From contig CM060953.1 of the NCBI GenBank assembly GCA_030765055.1, positions 105,777,924 through 105,841,923 of the forward strand: a DNA stretch of 64,000 nucleotides, read 5' to 3'. The notes beneath the pieces were generated by a model, which made no database searches, was not told the origin of the DNA, and was given only the letters and a program-made list of their open reading frames with translations. The translations under genes were made by a program, and so were the position numbers. Within the stretch, counting starts at the first letter, position 1, and every line of letters begins with the position of its first letter. This document shows, piece after piece, positions 18,260-35,199 of the stretch. The DNA comes from Mantis religiosa. Lineage: Eukaryota > Arthropoda > Insecta > Mantodea > Mantidae.

Positions 18260-18770
18260 CAACTGACTCGAGAATTTAATGTAATGTCGGCATGTTGGCC
18301 GTAGTAGCTCAGTGGCTCACAGCAACCGGAGAGACTGAGAGATCCATGGTTCAAATACTGGCTATGGCATTGAATTTTTCAGTCTGGTTCTACTCATCTA
18401 AACCTTAACCTATATACTTCTAGCGAGAAAAACATTATTATTTCCATAAATTTGCCTACAAGCATAGTGATTTAACCATGAATCCTGGGACTTAAGTACT
18501 CACAGCATAGTAAGTCGCCACAAAAACGTGCGTGTCCTATTGTATATGAGAACCACTAAGCGATTCACCAGGAAACATATGAGTCAGCTGGAGAAATGTC
18601 GGCTTGTTAGCCATAGTGGCTCAGTGGTTTAGAGAAACCGAATGGAGACCAGGATATCCGTGGTTCAAATCCCTGGTATGGTATTGTATTTTTCAGTCTC
18701 GCTCCACTCTACCTACAAATATACTAAGCTACAAAGGAATTTTTCTATCACGAAACAATTATTGCTACTG
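18260..18770 (+). mobile_element. Two tandem tRNA-derived SINE units
   Basis: Each unit has a pol III A-box-like TAGCTCAGTGG or TGGCTCAGTGG (18305 and 18617) and a B-box GGTTCAAAT (18347 and 18661), followed by TTTTTCAGTCT and a non-tRNA tail. The heads are about 311 bp apart, and the segment between them (CCTGGGACTTAAGTACT, AGTAAGTCGCC) matches the interval inside the SINE pair at 28159-28655. This suggests one longer repeat unit present as a head-to-tail dimer. The second unit runs into the (TTA)n tract. Confidence 0.65.
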
Positions 18771-18897
18771 TCAACGATTATTATTGCTGCTGTTGTTGTT
18801 CTTCTTCTTCCTCCTCTTCTTCTTCTTCTTGTTCTTCTTCTTCTTGTTCTTCTTGTTCTTCTTGCCGCTGTCGCTGCCGTTGTCGGTGTCGTTGTCG

Positions 18898-22734
<3,837 letters not shown>

Positions 22735-22925
22735 GTAGTGCACTATCGGTCCCTTGGACGTAATCACATATTTGGCGCATTCCGCCCCGCTTACTGGGCT
22801 GCTTATTCAAGTCCCGTGGCCTCCAAAAAAGACAGGATAAGTCTTGGATGAGCATTCCTTATATCATCTGGTCTTAGTTTTTCTGAGCCAAGAATGAAGT
22901 GTCTAAGGGTAGCAAGTGCTTCACA

Positions 22926-25900
22926 TTAGCACAAAATATGTAGAGAAGTCTCCTCCTTTCCACCGCACCTTCTGCATGTGGAGTCTGCACTAAACTTCAT
23001 CACATGCAGGTGTCTGTTTAAGGTGTTGGGCACTGTAAACAGGCCCAGAGCGCTTCTAAGTTGTACTCGATTGAAGGTTAGTATAATCCTGCTGTTCTTC
23101 TTGCTAGGTCCCTCGAACATAGACCGAGCCTGCCTAGCTCTAGTAAGATTAGGTCATGAAGTGCCATGTTGAAATGATACCCAATCAAGGATCTCATATC
23201 TGGCCCTTCGTGGTGTAATACTAAGGACAGGTTCCCGAACATAAACCCGTTAGTCGAGCCCTCCCTGGTGAGCCTCTCAGCTAGTTCATTTCGTCTCATT
23301 CCAGCGTGCCCAGGAATCCAGCAGAGCTATACCTGGTCGGAAACAGGGAATATTCAAGGTCTCTTGGCACCCTCGTACCAACCTAGCACAACCTTGTTAT
23401 GCTAGCACATAGTGCATCAGGGCAGCCTGGCTGTCAGAACAGATACTGATCCGATCAAGCAGCCAAGGCATCCCTAAGATGTGATAAGCACAGGTCAAAG
23501 TGGCATATATTTCGACGTAGAGTACTGTGGAATGACTGCCCATAACGTCTTAGGTCTGTAAATGTCAGCCCCTCTCCCCGCTTCCGTTTGGAGCCATCTG
23601 TGTACCAGACGGATCCCTTGATACATTCAGGAACCCGTGGGCCATTAGTCCATTCATCTGTGAGCGGAAAACTGACCGTTTATAAAGAGTCATGCTTATA
23701 AATAGGCTTCATACTGTCGCAACCCATCGCTAGGATAGTCCGCGACTTCTGAAGCCTGTTCAATATTTCTCCGCATCCATTAACTGCAATCTTATAAGAC
23801 CAACTGCCCAAACTCCACAGACGATGAGCAGTAACCCTGGCCTCTCCTTGGATAGACAAATCCAAAGGAAGCAAGCCAAGCAGTGCCTAAGGGGCACTGA
23901 GTGGATTAGTGAGCAGGGTTCCATTAATCCCCAAATACGCTTAGCGTTGGATCTTATTTAGTTTTGCTTTTGGTAGCCTGTGTGGCAACACAAGGCCACC
24001 ATACTATTGCAGCATAAGTGACGGAGGGCCTGATGATGGAGACGTAGAGCCAATAAACCACCTCACACCTGGGGCCTTCCGAAAGGCACAATCTCCTTAT
24101 GTTCAATGTGCTCTCTTCTCGTAATCCAATAATCCAGTATAGCTACCAGATACATGTCCGACCATACGTGACCATACAATTCATCAAGCCACCTATTTCT
24201 TGTAAAACAATGGACTTAGTTTTATCAGGGTTAGCTCAAATTCTACCTCACGGCACCACCGTTCAACAGCTTCAAGGGCATTTTGCCTCTGACTACAGCG
24301 CATATGTCATCTGTGTAGCCTTGGGCATATATCTGAGGGTGGCCTCTGGGCTTAGTGGACATCAGTCTACACTAGTTGAGTGACACTATTGACCACCGGC
24401 CCTCCAAGAATGTTATAATCCTTCGAGTTACACACAAGTTAACTCCATGTCTAATCAATCCTCTCTAGGTAGAGACATGTCTAAAAATACTGCCATGGCC
24501 GGCTCTGCTTGGTCAAGTACTTCCTCATTCCTGAAAATCGACTGATGAAGTGCGTATCCAGAGATTTTCCAGCCTGGTAGGCGTGTTTTTCAGTACTCAG
24601 GAACTTTTCGATGGATATAAGTTCTCTGATATGTCTATCTACTAGTATTTCCAAAGTATTTTATATAAAGGATGCCAGATTAGCTGGTCTAAAATCCTTA
24701 GGTCTAAGGTAAAAGTTCCTCCCAAGCTTAGAATCTTCTTTGTCTCTACAACGTGTGCACGTAACCCATCGCCAGGCCAGCTCTAAAACTACTTACCGGA
24801 TTTTCAATGAGTACATCCTGTCCCTGCTGAATATGACACCGCGTGAATCCCATGCATGCCTGGACTTTTGAAAGGGGCAAAGTATTGGATGGTCCACTTT
24901 ATGCGCTTGTAGGTGACAATTTGTATGGCAGTTCGCCAATCCTGCATAATGAGTTGGCAAGCCTGACCAGAAACCACCTCATCATTAACCATCTCTGATC
25001 CAGTGTCCTCTTCCGAGCCAGTAAATGTCCCAGAGGAGGCCCTTAGTAAAACCAAGTGGCTCTCTGACAGAAATCTCTCCAGGCATTCCTGGAGGACTTC
25101 CTCAATTCTTGCTTATACTTGCGCTGTGAATCCCTACGAAGATCCAAGTTCCTAATTCTTGTTAATTTTTGCTTCTATTATAGAGCTGACGCGTGGAGTT
25201 CCGAAGTCTGCTCAAAGTCGAGCTTAATCGTAACTTCCCATTCCCTAACTGCTCTTAGTGGAAAATTGTCCTCAAAAAACTTTGAAGTCCGCACTGATCT
25301 AATCAATGCAGTCCCCATAGTTTTCGCTGCTATAAGGATTTTTTGACATTCCCACAGCAATTCTGCACCTGCAGGTCTTCCCTATAAGAGTACCAATTGT
25401 TCCTCCTAGAGACCCTGAAAGTTCTCGGATCGGGGCAGGCTGCCAACTGAAATTATTCCATGATTCTGTGGTCCGAGAGGGATGGTTCATTATCAACCTT
25501 CCAGCCACTGACCTTCTCCAAGGTGCCTATGGATCCTAAAGTTACATCTATAACTTCCTACTCTCTTTTATTGCAATAGGTAGATTCACAGATTTTCAGG
25601 ACTTCCAAATCCGTTGTACTTATGTGGTTAGTAAGAACCTAACCCCTGGTGTTAACGTAGGTGCTACTCCAAATTCCATGTTGGGGATCAGAGTCGCATC
25701 CAACGACCCAGTCAAGCCCCTCCCGTCCACAGTAAGTAACTAGGTCCTCAAACTGCCTAGGAGGAGGGGGATCCTCGGAATCATAAGGAAAATATGCAGA
25801 GCGGACTATCACTTGCCTCTCTGAACCTTCTCCTGTATACATATCTCATGAGAACCGCCATCACATTCAGTGAACAAAGCTGTGGTAATGCTCATGCTTT

Positions 25901-26650
25901 ATACCCTTTGCAAGAATACATACCCTAGGCTTATCTGTTCTGCGAGCACTAAAATAGAGAAGCCTGCAACTGTCAGCGCCGTGATAGGGCCCTCACAAAT
26001 CCATGGTTCCTGTATCAGTCATTTGTATCTTGGAGTCATTAGCCCTCGCACAAACACCCTAGGTGCTACAAAACTATGTTGTAAGTTGGCCTGCACACGG
26101 TTAATTACATTAGAAATACAATATGCATCTATGCACTATTTGCTCCTCCTGCTTGACTTCAGCTCCTAATAAGGTGAACGCTGCTAAGCCCGCGCCGCAT
26201 AAGAGCTTCCCCTTCCATCCTTCCTTCCTTCCTTCTCTCCTTCCTTCTAGGATTTCCTTTGCGGCAGCCGAGTCTATGCTGATCACAAGTCGAAAACCTC
26301 TGACTTCACCTTGCGCTCTAGCACCCTTCATTGCCACGTCTTTTTGTTCAGGTTCGGATGATCCAAACGTCTGAAGATGGCGTCCGTCTCCACAGGAGGT
26401 CCTTCGATCCAGACCATCAGCCTCCTATACATGGAAAGAGGATCCATACGAACCACTTTTAGACAGGAGCCCTCCCACGCCTTTATATTAGGCACCATAT
26501 CGGTAAGCCAAAACCGAGAATTCTCGTCCTAGCAAACCACTATGGCTGCCCCATTAGCCAGGTAGCAATCAACAAACTGCGGAACCACGTCGGAATCGTA
26601 CCGTAGCTGGTCCACAGGCCTGTTGGCAGTTGCCTGAATATTCAATAGCT
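22926..26650 (-). pseudogene. Non-LTR ORF2 (endonuclease, RT, RNase H, zinc knuckle), broken
   Basis: Recognisable pieces are an APE-type endonuclease segment at 25639-25842 (VVGCDSDPQHGIWSS followed by VNTRG), the start of the RT domain at about 24804-25055 (FAPFKSPGMHGIH), a thumb-like piece at 23680-23874 (LPLDLSIQGEARVTAHRLW), RNase H near 23570-23620 (VWYTDGSK) and 23430-23460 (ISICSDSQAAL), and a C-terminal knuckle at 22926-23000 (CRRCGGKEETSLHILC). This order and the RNase H suit the R1/I group of insect non-LTR elements. Many stops show it is dead. Confidence 0.8.
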
Positions 26651-26701
26651 GTTTCAGAGTAGTCTGTGCCTCAGGAAGGCGCTCACTTACGATAGCCATA
26701 C

Positions 26702-27142
26702 TTAGTCCAGTCTGGACAACCCTTGAATCAATAGTTTACCTTCCCCCGGAGTGGTTGAAGGCCTTGGTTGATTCTTGAGCGAAGGAGGGGTGGTTCCCCC
26801 ATTAGAGGGTCTCGCGAGTGCAGACGCGACCACAACAGAGGAAGAGGGCACAGTTATCTCCGCACCTCTCTGTGCCGCTAGCTTGTCCAGTTTTCTCCTC
26901 CTCTTCTCCGCTCCAGATTTCCCTTTCTTTTTGTATTTTAGAGAGCAAACCTTACTAGCTAACTCCCCTAAATCGGTAATCTTACCCTCTTCAGCCTCTG
27001 GTACCTCCACTGGCAAGGCCCCAGAGCTTTTGGCCTTGGAGTAACCCGTTACGGAGCCCTCCGGCCTCCTACTCTCCCTGGGAAAGTTCACATTAGAACC
27101 TGAGGCCCCAATAAAGGAGCACTCTAATTCACTAGCATCCAT
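26702..27142 (-). pseudogene. Non-LTR ORF1 (gag-like) fragment
   Basis: A 146-codon open stretch with a Lys/Arg-rich segment (KYKKKGKSGAEKRRRKLDKL) and Ser/Pro-rich flanks resembles the N-terminal part of ORF1 proteins from insect non-LTR elements. It lies at the right distance upstream of the broken ORF2 on the same strand. The zinc knuckles expected at the C-terminus are not seen in frame. Confidence 0.55.
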
Positions 27143-27739
27143 CGCCAGGACCCAATATACAGCAGTTTTATAAGAAGCCCCAAATAAGGAATGCTTCTGG
27201 ACTCAATTGTCCCATGATTATGGGATTAATCTGTCACTACCCTTGGACACCCCTGCACAGGTACAATGTTTACAATTTAATGGTGTTCAACCTGGTTCCC
27301 CAAGGGGATCGTTGGAGTCACCATCTACCCCCGGTGCCTTTCAGCCCTCGGCACGATACTTTCAAGTTGGTCTGAGTAGGGAAAAATGGATGGTACAGGT
27401 TGGGTTGTGTGAGATACATTGTTGTAGGATGTTCTTCGTCCGGTTCCTCCACGTGAGACTTGCCCCACATGGATGAACCTTCTGGTAGAATAGCTATCGT
27501 CGGTATACTCAGCCTTGTTAGAGCACACAAAACTTTCCGCCCGCACGGTTAAGGCGCGCTACGATAATGAAGCATTCCCGGCGAGAAAACTATGTCATGT
27601 ATACTAACTTAAAAGCATTTTCTATTACAGCTAATTGTATTAAATGCTGTAAAAATACACTATAATATTTAACAAAAATTGGGCTTATAAGACCTCCCTC
27701 CCTTATGAAGTGTGTGACCCCGGAGGCAATATTAATGTC

Positions 27740-29345
27740 AGTAGGTTGAAATGAGTGGTTTCAGCACAGAAACAAAAGGGCAAGATGTCGGCCGTGCGCA
27801 ATCTATGTATTTAAAGGATTTATTGTCCTATTCAGTTTTTTTCTGCGTTGGAATATTGGGGTGTCTATCGAGGCTTCTCGTGGTGTATTTAGTGGCTTTG
27901 AACATATTTAGTGGCTCTAAAGGGGTATTTGGCAGCTTTTTGTGTATATAAAGCCTTTGGAGACGTATATCGTGACTTCATGATGTATTTAGAGGCTCTT
28001 GAGGCGCATTTAGTGACTTTATGGTGTATTTACAGGATTTGGGACGTATTTAGCGACTTTTAGGTATGTTTAGAGGCTTTTGAAACGTATTTTGGGTCAT
28101 TTGGACGTATTTACTAGCCTCTTGGTGTAATTTAGAGGCATTGGAAACGCGGTTAGGGTGGCTAGAGTCAACATGAAAAATTCAATGCCATTGCCGGGAT
28201 TTGAACCACGGATCTCCTGGTTTCCGTCCAGTCGCTCTTAACCTTTGAGTTACCATGGCCAACGCACCGTCCTGATATTAAATTCTCCAGTTGACTCAAA
28301 TACCTCCCCGGTAGACCACTTAGGGGCTCTCGCATCCGAGATACACCGTTTGTGGCGACTTACTATTGTAAGTACTTAAGTCCCAGGCTTCATTATTTAA
28401 CTCTTATTATTTTAAATAAAATAATAAAAAAATAAAATAATAATAATATGAGTCAACTGGAGAAATTAATGTCAGGACGGTGCGTTGGCCATGGTAGCTC
28501 AAAGGTTTAGAGCGACTGGACGGAAACCAGGAGATCCGTGGATCAAATCCCGGCCATGGCATTGAACTTTTCATGTTGACTCTATCCATCAAATATCTTA
28601 GCCTATATACGATTAGTGTGGGGAAATGATTAATTTCCATCAATTAACTAAAAAAACGTAGTTAGGGGCTTTTGGGACATACTTACTGGCTTTTACTGTA
28701 TTTAGAGGCTTTCAGGGCATCTTTATTAGCTTTATGATGTATTTATGGTCTTCTTGGGGTGTATTTATAGGCCTTTGAAATGTATTTAACGGCTTGAGGG
28801 TGTATTTAGAGGCTTTTGAAAGCATTTAGGAACCTCTTGGAATGTATTTAGAGGCTCGTAGTGCATTTTAGTTGCTTGAGATGCATTTAGAGGCTTCTTG
28901 AGGTGTATTTAGCTGATTTGAAGAAGTATTTGATGGCGGTTTGCTGTATTTAGAGGCTTTTGCAACGTATTTACTGACTTTCTGGCGTATTTAGAGACTT
29001 TTGATGTGTATTCAGCGTGCTTTTGTGCATTTCGAGATTTTTGCTGTATTTAGACGATTTTAAGAGGCATTTAGTGGCTTTTAGGTGTATTCAGAGGCTT
29101 TTGGGATGCATTTACTAGATTTTTTGCATACTGTGGGTTTTAGGATGTATTTACTGGCTTTTACTGTGTTTATAGGCTTCTTGGACTGTATACACCGTCT
29201 TTTGGATGTACTAAATAGACTTAGCTGTATTTGACTTGCGTAGTTCATGATGTTTTAACCATTTCAAACATTTACCCCTCATTTAAAATCGATGCTTCTA
29301 ACACTTTCAACTATCCTAAATCCTACCCCTCAACGTAATTATTCC
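27740..29345. repeat. Left inverted repeat of element B (minisatellite arm)
   Basis: The arm consists of diverged units of about 30-35 bp around GTATTTAGAGGCTTTTGG. It is the reverse complement of 38046-39171. The first 100 bases (through CAAGATG and CGGCCGTGCGCAAT) and the last 100 (TTTACCCCTCATTTAAAAT) match uniquely across the two arms. Removing the 497-bp insertion at 28159-28655 makes the arms nearly equal in length (about 1.1 kb). Confidence 0.85.
28159..28655. mobile_element. Head-to-head SINE pair inserted in the left arm of element B
   Basis: Two tRNA-like SINE heads face in opposite directions: minus at about 28185-28290 (B-box complement GGGATTTGAACC) and plus at about 28480-28560 (A-box TAGCTCAAAGG, B-box GATCAAATCC). 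The plus copy ends in a short A run at 28651-28656. The block is flanked by 12-mers ACGCGGTTAGGG (28147-28158) and ACGTAGTTAGGG (28656-28667), probably a target duplication with two mismatches. The other arm of element B lacks it. Confidence 0.7.
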
Positions 29346-30060
29346 AATATACAATGAGCTAACCTAATCTATCCTAACGTAGCCTAACCTAACCCATGTC
29401 TTCCCCTTATGCTATTTTAGACTAAGCTAACCTAACCTAACCCAAGCTAACCTAGCCCAAACTAATCTAACCTGACCAATATAACCTCACCTAAGCCTTC
29501 CTCTTATACTTTACTATTTCAGCCTATTATAAACTTACCCAACCTAACCTAAACTAAGCAAACCTAACCTAATCTAACCAAACATAGCCTAACCTAACCC
29601 AACTCTTCCCCTTATGCTATACTATTTCACCCTATTATAAACTAAGGTAACTTAACCTAATACTTTAACCTAAGCCAATTCCTACACTTGTGCTTTACTA
29701 GTTCACCCATTATAACCTAACCTAGCCTATCCTAATTGTACTATTCTCCAACATTTTATCCAAACCCAGGTCCTAATCTTAGGCTCCACTATTTCACTTC
29801 ATTATAAGCTAACCTAACCGCAGTCCTTCACGTATGCTTTACAATTTCATCGCATTACGAGCTAAGCTAACCTAGCCTAACCTATCCTAACTCTGCGATT
29901 CTATAACACTTCAACCAAACCCAAGTACTAAACTTAGGCTGCACTAATTCACCTCATTATAAGCTAACCTAACCTAATACTTTAACCTATCCCAATTCCT
30001 ACACTTGTGTTTTAATATTTCATCCCATTATAAGCAAACCTAACCTAACTGTGCTTTTGT
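29345..30060. repeat. CCTAA-rich satellite with a conserved spacer
   Basis: Short runs of CTAACCTAACC alternate with a spacer like CCTTATGCTTTACTATTTCA followed by CCCATTATAAGCTAA. At least six spacer copies occur (near 29402, 29503, 29607, 29770, 29830, 29990). CCTAA is the complement of the TTAGG insect telomere motif, but the array is degenerate and internal to element B. Confidence 0.75.
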
Positions 30061-30732
30061 GGTTAATTTGCTACATTGGTTACCTTTTGTGATTACATCA
30101 GTTAATTGCTTACGTTGGTTCTGTGCTCTCGTTGGTAGTTTGGACACATTGGCTAATTGATCAGGTGTGGTTACCTAACTTATCTTTGTGTTGCTTTTGA
30201 AGCATTAGTTTTTCACATTGTATATTTTGCACATACTTCCCTTCCACTCTATCCTCTTTTATGAAGCTTTAAACCTAATCCTGTCTGATACTCTAACCAC
30301 TGATACTGAAGTACTTGTAGATTAATATTATGCGGGACATTTTGTGATTTCTCTTATGATATCCCACTCCCAAGCTTGTACTTGTATTTCTATAAAGTAA
30401 ATCGGGGTATACTTAGCTTGTAGTTCAATGGTAGATGCCTCTCCTCTTTTATCCGTGCTGGAAGCCAGCACTAGAATATAATCCTAGTGGAAGAGTTAAC
30501 GCCTTCCTCCATTTTTGTTATTTCTTCTTTCTTCCTCAGGCGTCGTGAGAGTCATAGGATACATGTCACTTGTGTAAATATTCATTCTGTAGCTTAGCTT
30601 ACAGGGTTAACCATTATCTTCTGATCTAAGTTGCCACCTCTTGTACACTTTTTGCAATACTATAGTGTCCGTGCTCGTATGTTGATACTCCATCCTCAGC
30701 AATCATTCTCTTGTCGTCATGAGGCGATGGGG
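30061..30732. other. Unassigned DNA in element B
   Basis: The first part has loose repeats of TTGGTTA/GGTTA type words; no gene is seen. Confidence 0.3.
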
Positions 30733-33700
30733 CTATTTTATTAGCTTCAACTTAGAAACATATTTTGGGGATAGGATTAACTTCGTAGGAGCTCTTAGAA
30801 TCTTTTGAGTTTTAAGACATTCCACATAGCTATCGAAGATCATGTATTGCCTGATTGCGCTACGCTTTATGCCTTTAATCTTCCTGATTGCACTTCCATC
30901 TATGTCGAAGGCATACATCTTAGGTCTGAGCCCCGCAAAACGACAAATAATTTTTCAATTGGCCTCATCTTTAAATTTTCCCAAAACTTTCCTAGTTTTT
31001 GTAGAATGACATATATGGTCTACAGGATAATCAGCAGTATCTAGATGTTTAATAAAACGTAACTTATTTTTGTATATATCTTTTGTAGTCACTCTATGGA
31101 TGAAAGAGTCTGTATCCATGTACACGAGTTTTAGATTTTCAATCCCGTAGTACGGCAATAACGCATCATAATGATATCGATACATCTAGGTTTTTGAGAT
31201 ATCCAGCACACACATCCCAATGTATATAGCTTTGTCGAACACTATCTCTCGCGAAGTCATGTGTACTGCAGCCAGATTAGGTCCATATATAGTTCGATCA
31301 ATGAACGTAGGCTTAGCAACCAGCTTTTTCAATGTCATCCAATCGGTAACAAGTCGTATATTCATTCGGTTTCTTATATTCTCCATAGTTGTTCCGAACA
31401 TGACATTGCTAAAAGGTTTGTACAGATCCTTCTCGAAATCATTTCTAGATCCTTGTTGTAGGCCGTTATTGAATTCCAACCAGTAAGATTGTTGAAGTTG
31501 TAGTACACGATGGATTTTTATCAGTTTCAACCCTTGATCAAGGGCTTGCTTCAAGGTCATGTAGTGTGCCACATACTTATTTCGTGATCCAAGGTACCGA
31601 AGTAGCTTCTTTGTAGAGGAATCCTTAGGCTTGATACACTCAGGCAGGAATGGTAAGTCATTATGCGTCTCATGAAGTTCTGTAGGATATTCAAGTCCAC
31701 TTCTAAAATATAGCTGAGAGGATCATCTTCTCGTAGTATTTCTAAATAGGATAATATCTGCAGGAGAAATCCACACAAAACCCCCCTAAGGAAGGGCGTG
31801 GCAAAATGTCCAGCCATATTGGTTATTTGCATCCTCGTACGTAATATATTGAGAGAGCTTACTTGAGTCATACTCGTTCATGTATATGTTGTTAGCCTTT
31901 GCATACCGATCAGAAACTTGACATAATCCTCCTCTTATACCTGATTCAACCATGAGAAGCTGATCGTAATCCTGTGGCAATTCTAGTTCAATTCCTGTAT
32001 AAGCAGCATTACATCCCACGTAAGTCCAGGAGATGTAAAATATTGTGCAGGATCGGCTTCATGGGTTTTCAGGGTCTGGTCTCTGAATATTTCAAACACA
32101 TCAGCTAGTAGAAGAACATCTGAAGTTATATAGAGATGGCTATACTTTCGTAATGTTTTAATGTTGAACTCTCTCCATATACTTTTTGCATATTCATACT
32201 TTCCATCACTAATTTCTGCTATGTTCGGCTTTTTGTGGAATGCCTCCCTCGGAGGAAGTTCTGTTTCATTTAAAACATCCCACGATGTAACGTAATCGTA
32301 GGGGAAAACACCCTTACCTGTCATCGATTTGAATTGCTCTGCTCCAAGTACTTTATGGTTTCAGCATATGATGTTATATTTTTTGCTAGTTTTTCTAAGC
32401 GAATACTAACGAAGCGATAGGTATCCACAAAGCAAAGTTTAATATTTCCAACATATTTGGAGAGTGATATATAACTTTCCCCAAACCTAAGAATAACTTC
32501 TACTCTTTCGCTAATACAGCCAGCTCCTTAACATTGAAATGGGAGTCATATCCAGTCAGATTATGTATGAAGACAGGAATATAATTAGGCGTTTTACACG
32601 TTAGATTACCCTGAATATGTAGACTTCCTCGATATTCACCACTTATATGATAATGATCCCATATTTTCCAGTTATCGTCGGTAAATTCTTTACCACATAA
32701 GTAGTATTCTGTGGAGGATTCGAATGATTTCTTTCTGCTCATCTGTTAGAGTTAATGGAGCACCAGTTTTGTATACAGATTTAATCTTCTTTGCGAGAGA
32801 ACTTACTCAATAAACTTCGGTGCAGCGTCATAACCACGAAGTGGTTATATATAGGGTTCAGTAGGAAGATCAGTCTGTAAACCTTCAATTGTAGCTGAGG
32901 ATTTGACATAAACACAGTAAGTCATAGGAATATGCTTCTGATTTGGAACTGTATAAGACTTTCCGGGATTAGAAGAACACCCGTGGTAAGGGGTAAGAAT
33001 GCTTTCAAAATCAGCGTAGATGACATAAGGTAATTTAAACATACTTTCATGATTCTTGAATCTAACAACACATTTCTCCTTCGTTGGCATAACAATCTTA
33101 GCAATTCCGTGCTGGCTACATATTTTTCTATGTTCGTTTAACCTTTCAACTCCTCCATTTCTATCACCAAAGTGCGCAAAACAGCGTTTGCGCATGTAGA
33201 TTTTTACCTCACATTTGGTTTTTTGTTCATGAAGAAGTCTCTCGAAAGTCTTTATACAAACGTAATGATGACGTCCAGATGCATCACTTAATAGAAGCAG
33301 GTCAGGATGGTCGGACAGTTCTTCATCGATAACCTTCATAGGAAACACTTGAATTTTCTCATCCCGTCCGGAAACATTTAGAGATGTTATTTCTTCGTTA
33401 ACATTGCGGGATATCAGTCAAGCAGGAAAAGCCATATCTCTCTTGAAGATCCTTATCCCTGTTAACACGATCACATTCTCTTGAATGAATTTGGCGAGAA
33501 CAGCATACATAAAACATTGTTCATTTTCACAATTCTGTGGATTTATGCCGGCTCCTTTAGCTCCAACAGAGGTCGACAGAGGGATGTAACTTCTTACTTT
33601 TAGTCCATTATTCTTGTTGATTCTAACTCGAACCGCATCAACAGCTAATAAAGGCAAGTTGCTTCCTTAAAGTTGACTTTCTCCTATTTCAGTACAAAGT

Positions 33701-33840
33701 TTCTTGAAGTTCCTTTCCAAGATGGCGTCCAAGTCACTTTCCAAAATATTGCTTGATTTTGCGTTTTGAAGGCTTTATCAGTAGTATCTCCAACATAATT
33801 TAAAATCTGAAATTCAGTCATGATGTTACACTAAATACCT
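30733..33840 (-). pseudogene. Family B DNA polymerase of element B, broken
   Basis: Minus-strand fragments from N to C are at 33418-33657 (INPQNCENEQCFMYAVLAKF), 32845-33348 (exonuclease motif YADFES), 32500-32742 (Cys-His cluster LCGKEF and YIPVFIHNLTGYDSH), 31983-32324 (YITSDVLLLADVFEIFRD), 31786-32019 (motif A EDANNQYGW), 31186-31572 (motif B region NVMFGTTMENIRN) and 30955-31185 (motif C VYMDTDSF). A possible first exon with ATG lies near 33820. The motif wording (NQYGW, GTTMENIRN, YMDTDSF) differs from the PolB of A, so this is another Polinton lineage. At least six frame breaks are present. Confidence 0.88.
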
Positions 33841-35199
33841 TTATGAATCCTTAGCTCCTTCTGAATGGCTTGAATAATCCGCTGTTTCGGTTCTCGGAGG
33901 TACGTAGACAGATCTTGGCGTGTACTATACTGTATGAAATATGATTTCAGCCGATCTTGAAAAGCTGTCTCGTATTCAATGACATCATCTTCACCAGGAA
34001 CCATTAACAGCAGTTTATGTTTAGTAGGCTCAATCTTGATTTTCTTGTCAGTTATTCTATCACAACGTTCTTGTGCATCTCTGCAATGCTCAGTAGCATA
34101 AACCTCTCTACAATGCTTACATTCGTATTACTGAGCCCATGCCAGTTCATGACTCTTTTTATGGTAGTTCCTCAGGAAACACTTGCAAATTTGCTACACT
34201 TATATTCTGATATAGCGTTTAAAAGGGATTCCATCACTTTAGTGTTCCACATCGTTGCACTAAGCAGTTTCATTCGTTGGTAAATATGTCGCTCAGTAAC
34301 TGTTTGATACACTTTTCACTTCTGCTCTACACCGTGATAACTTATCAACACTTCGTTATACTTGGATTTCACTGCAGGAGTTGATCCACTAAGCTAGAAA
34401 CACACTAGCGCAATGACATCTAATCTCGATCAAGCTCTACCTATACAATTATGGCGAAACTAAAAGAAAACTTCATCATCCGCACCACCGGGGATCGAAG
34501 ACGGCGCTACTATAGCAGAAAAAATGAATTAAAAATTCACGAGTAATACCTCCACCATTATTATAATTAAAAAGGGCCCTCATGATCAAATGCAGCATCA
34601 TCGTCATCATATCAAATCCATTTATCATAACTGTATAATTATAACAAACAAAGAGAGATAAAGAAAAAAGAAAATACTTCAGCCTCCATTGCTCCCACCC
34701 CTACCACTCCTACCACCCCTACCATACCTTAAAGATTTTATCCCACCACCAAACTTTTAAGAAAACCGGTTTCGTTGAATTTCATCACCCTAACCCAGGT
34801 TTACAAAATACCGCTGACGTCAAAAGCAATTGGAGAGTGAATGTCTGGCTTTCTGCAACAGGTATCAACATGCATGATTTACGCATGAGTATACATGAAA
34901 GCTCTGAAACAACTAATATTGCAAACATCAGGATAGCAGTATTCTAGGAAAAGTCACACAAACCAACCCTCTTCAATGTTTAAGGATGTTTTATTCAAAG
35001 GTATTCAGAAATTGCTCATCCTATATTACGTAATCTATAAATTGCGATTTTTATAAGTTGCACAGTAAACAGTTATGCACATCATTTACAACTCATTAGC
35101 TAATCCAGCTTCAAAGACGTTCCTTTATCCCATTTTTCTTCTTAACCGCTTCCATCCGTCCTCTCTTATTCAAGTTTTACTCAATTTTGTAAATTTCAG

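Larger units (their letters stand above)
22735..27560 (-). mobile_element. Decayed non-LTR retrotransposon (R1/I-like, with RNase H)
   Basis: Minus-strand fragments line up in the order ORF1, endonuclease, reverse transcriptase, RNase H, C-terminal zinc knuckle. All are broken by stops or frameshifts. The 3' end is taken near the AATAAAGG-like sequence at about 22725-22735 and the 5' end near 27560; both ends are approximate. No target duplication was identified. Confidence 0.8.

Noticed and set aside
27751..27951. 66-codon ORF at the left end of element B, with a similar frame at the right end
   Set aside because: Both are translations of the terminal inverted repeats; the similarity is explained by the arms.
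27880..29210. Considered as a CRISPR-like or spaced repeat array
   Set aside because: Units are diverged and contiguous, with no constant spacers, in an animal genome context; they form an inverted arm of element B.
30425..30480. Possible tRNA-like sequence with TAGTTCAATGG
   Set aside because: No B-box or cloverleaf could be found downstream.
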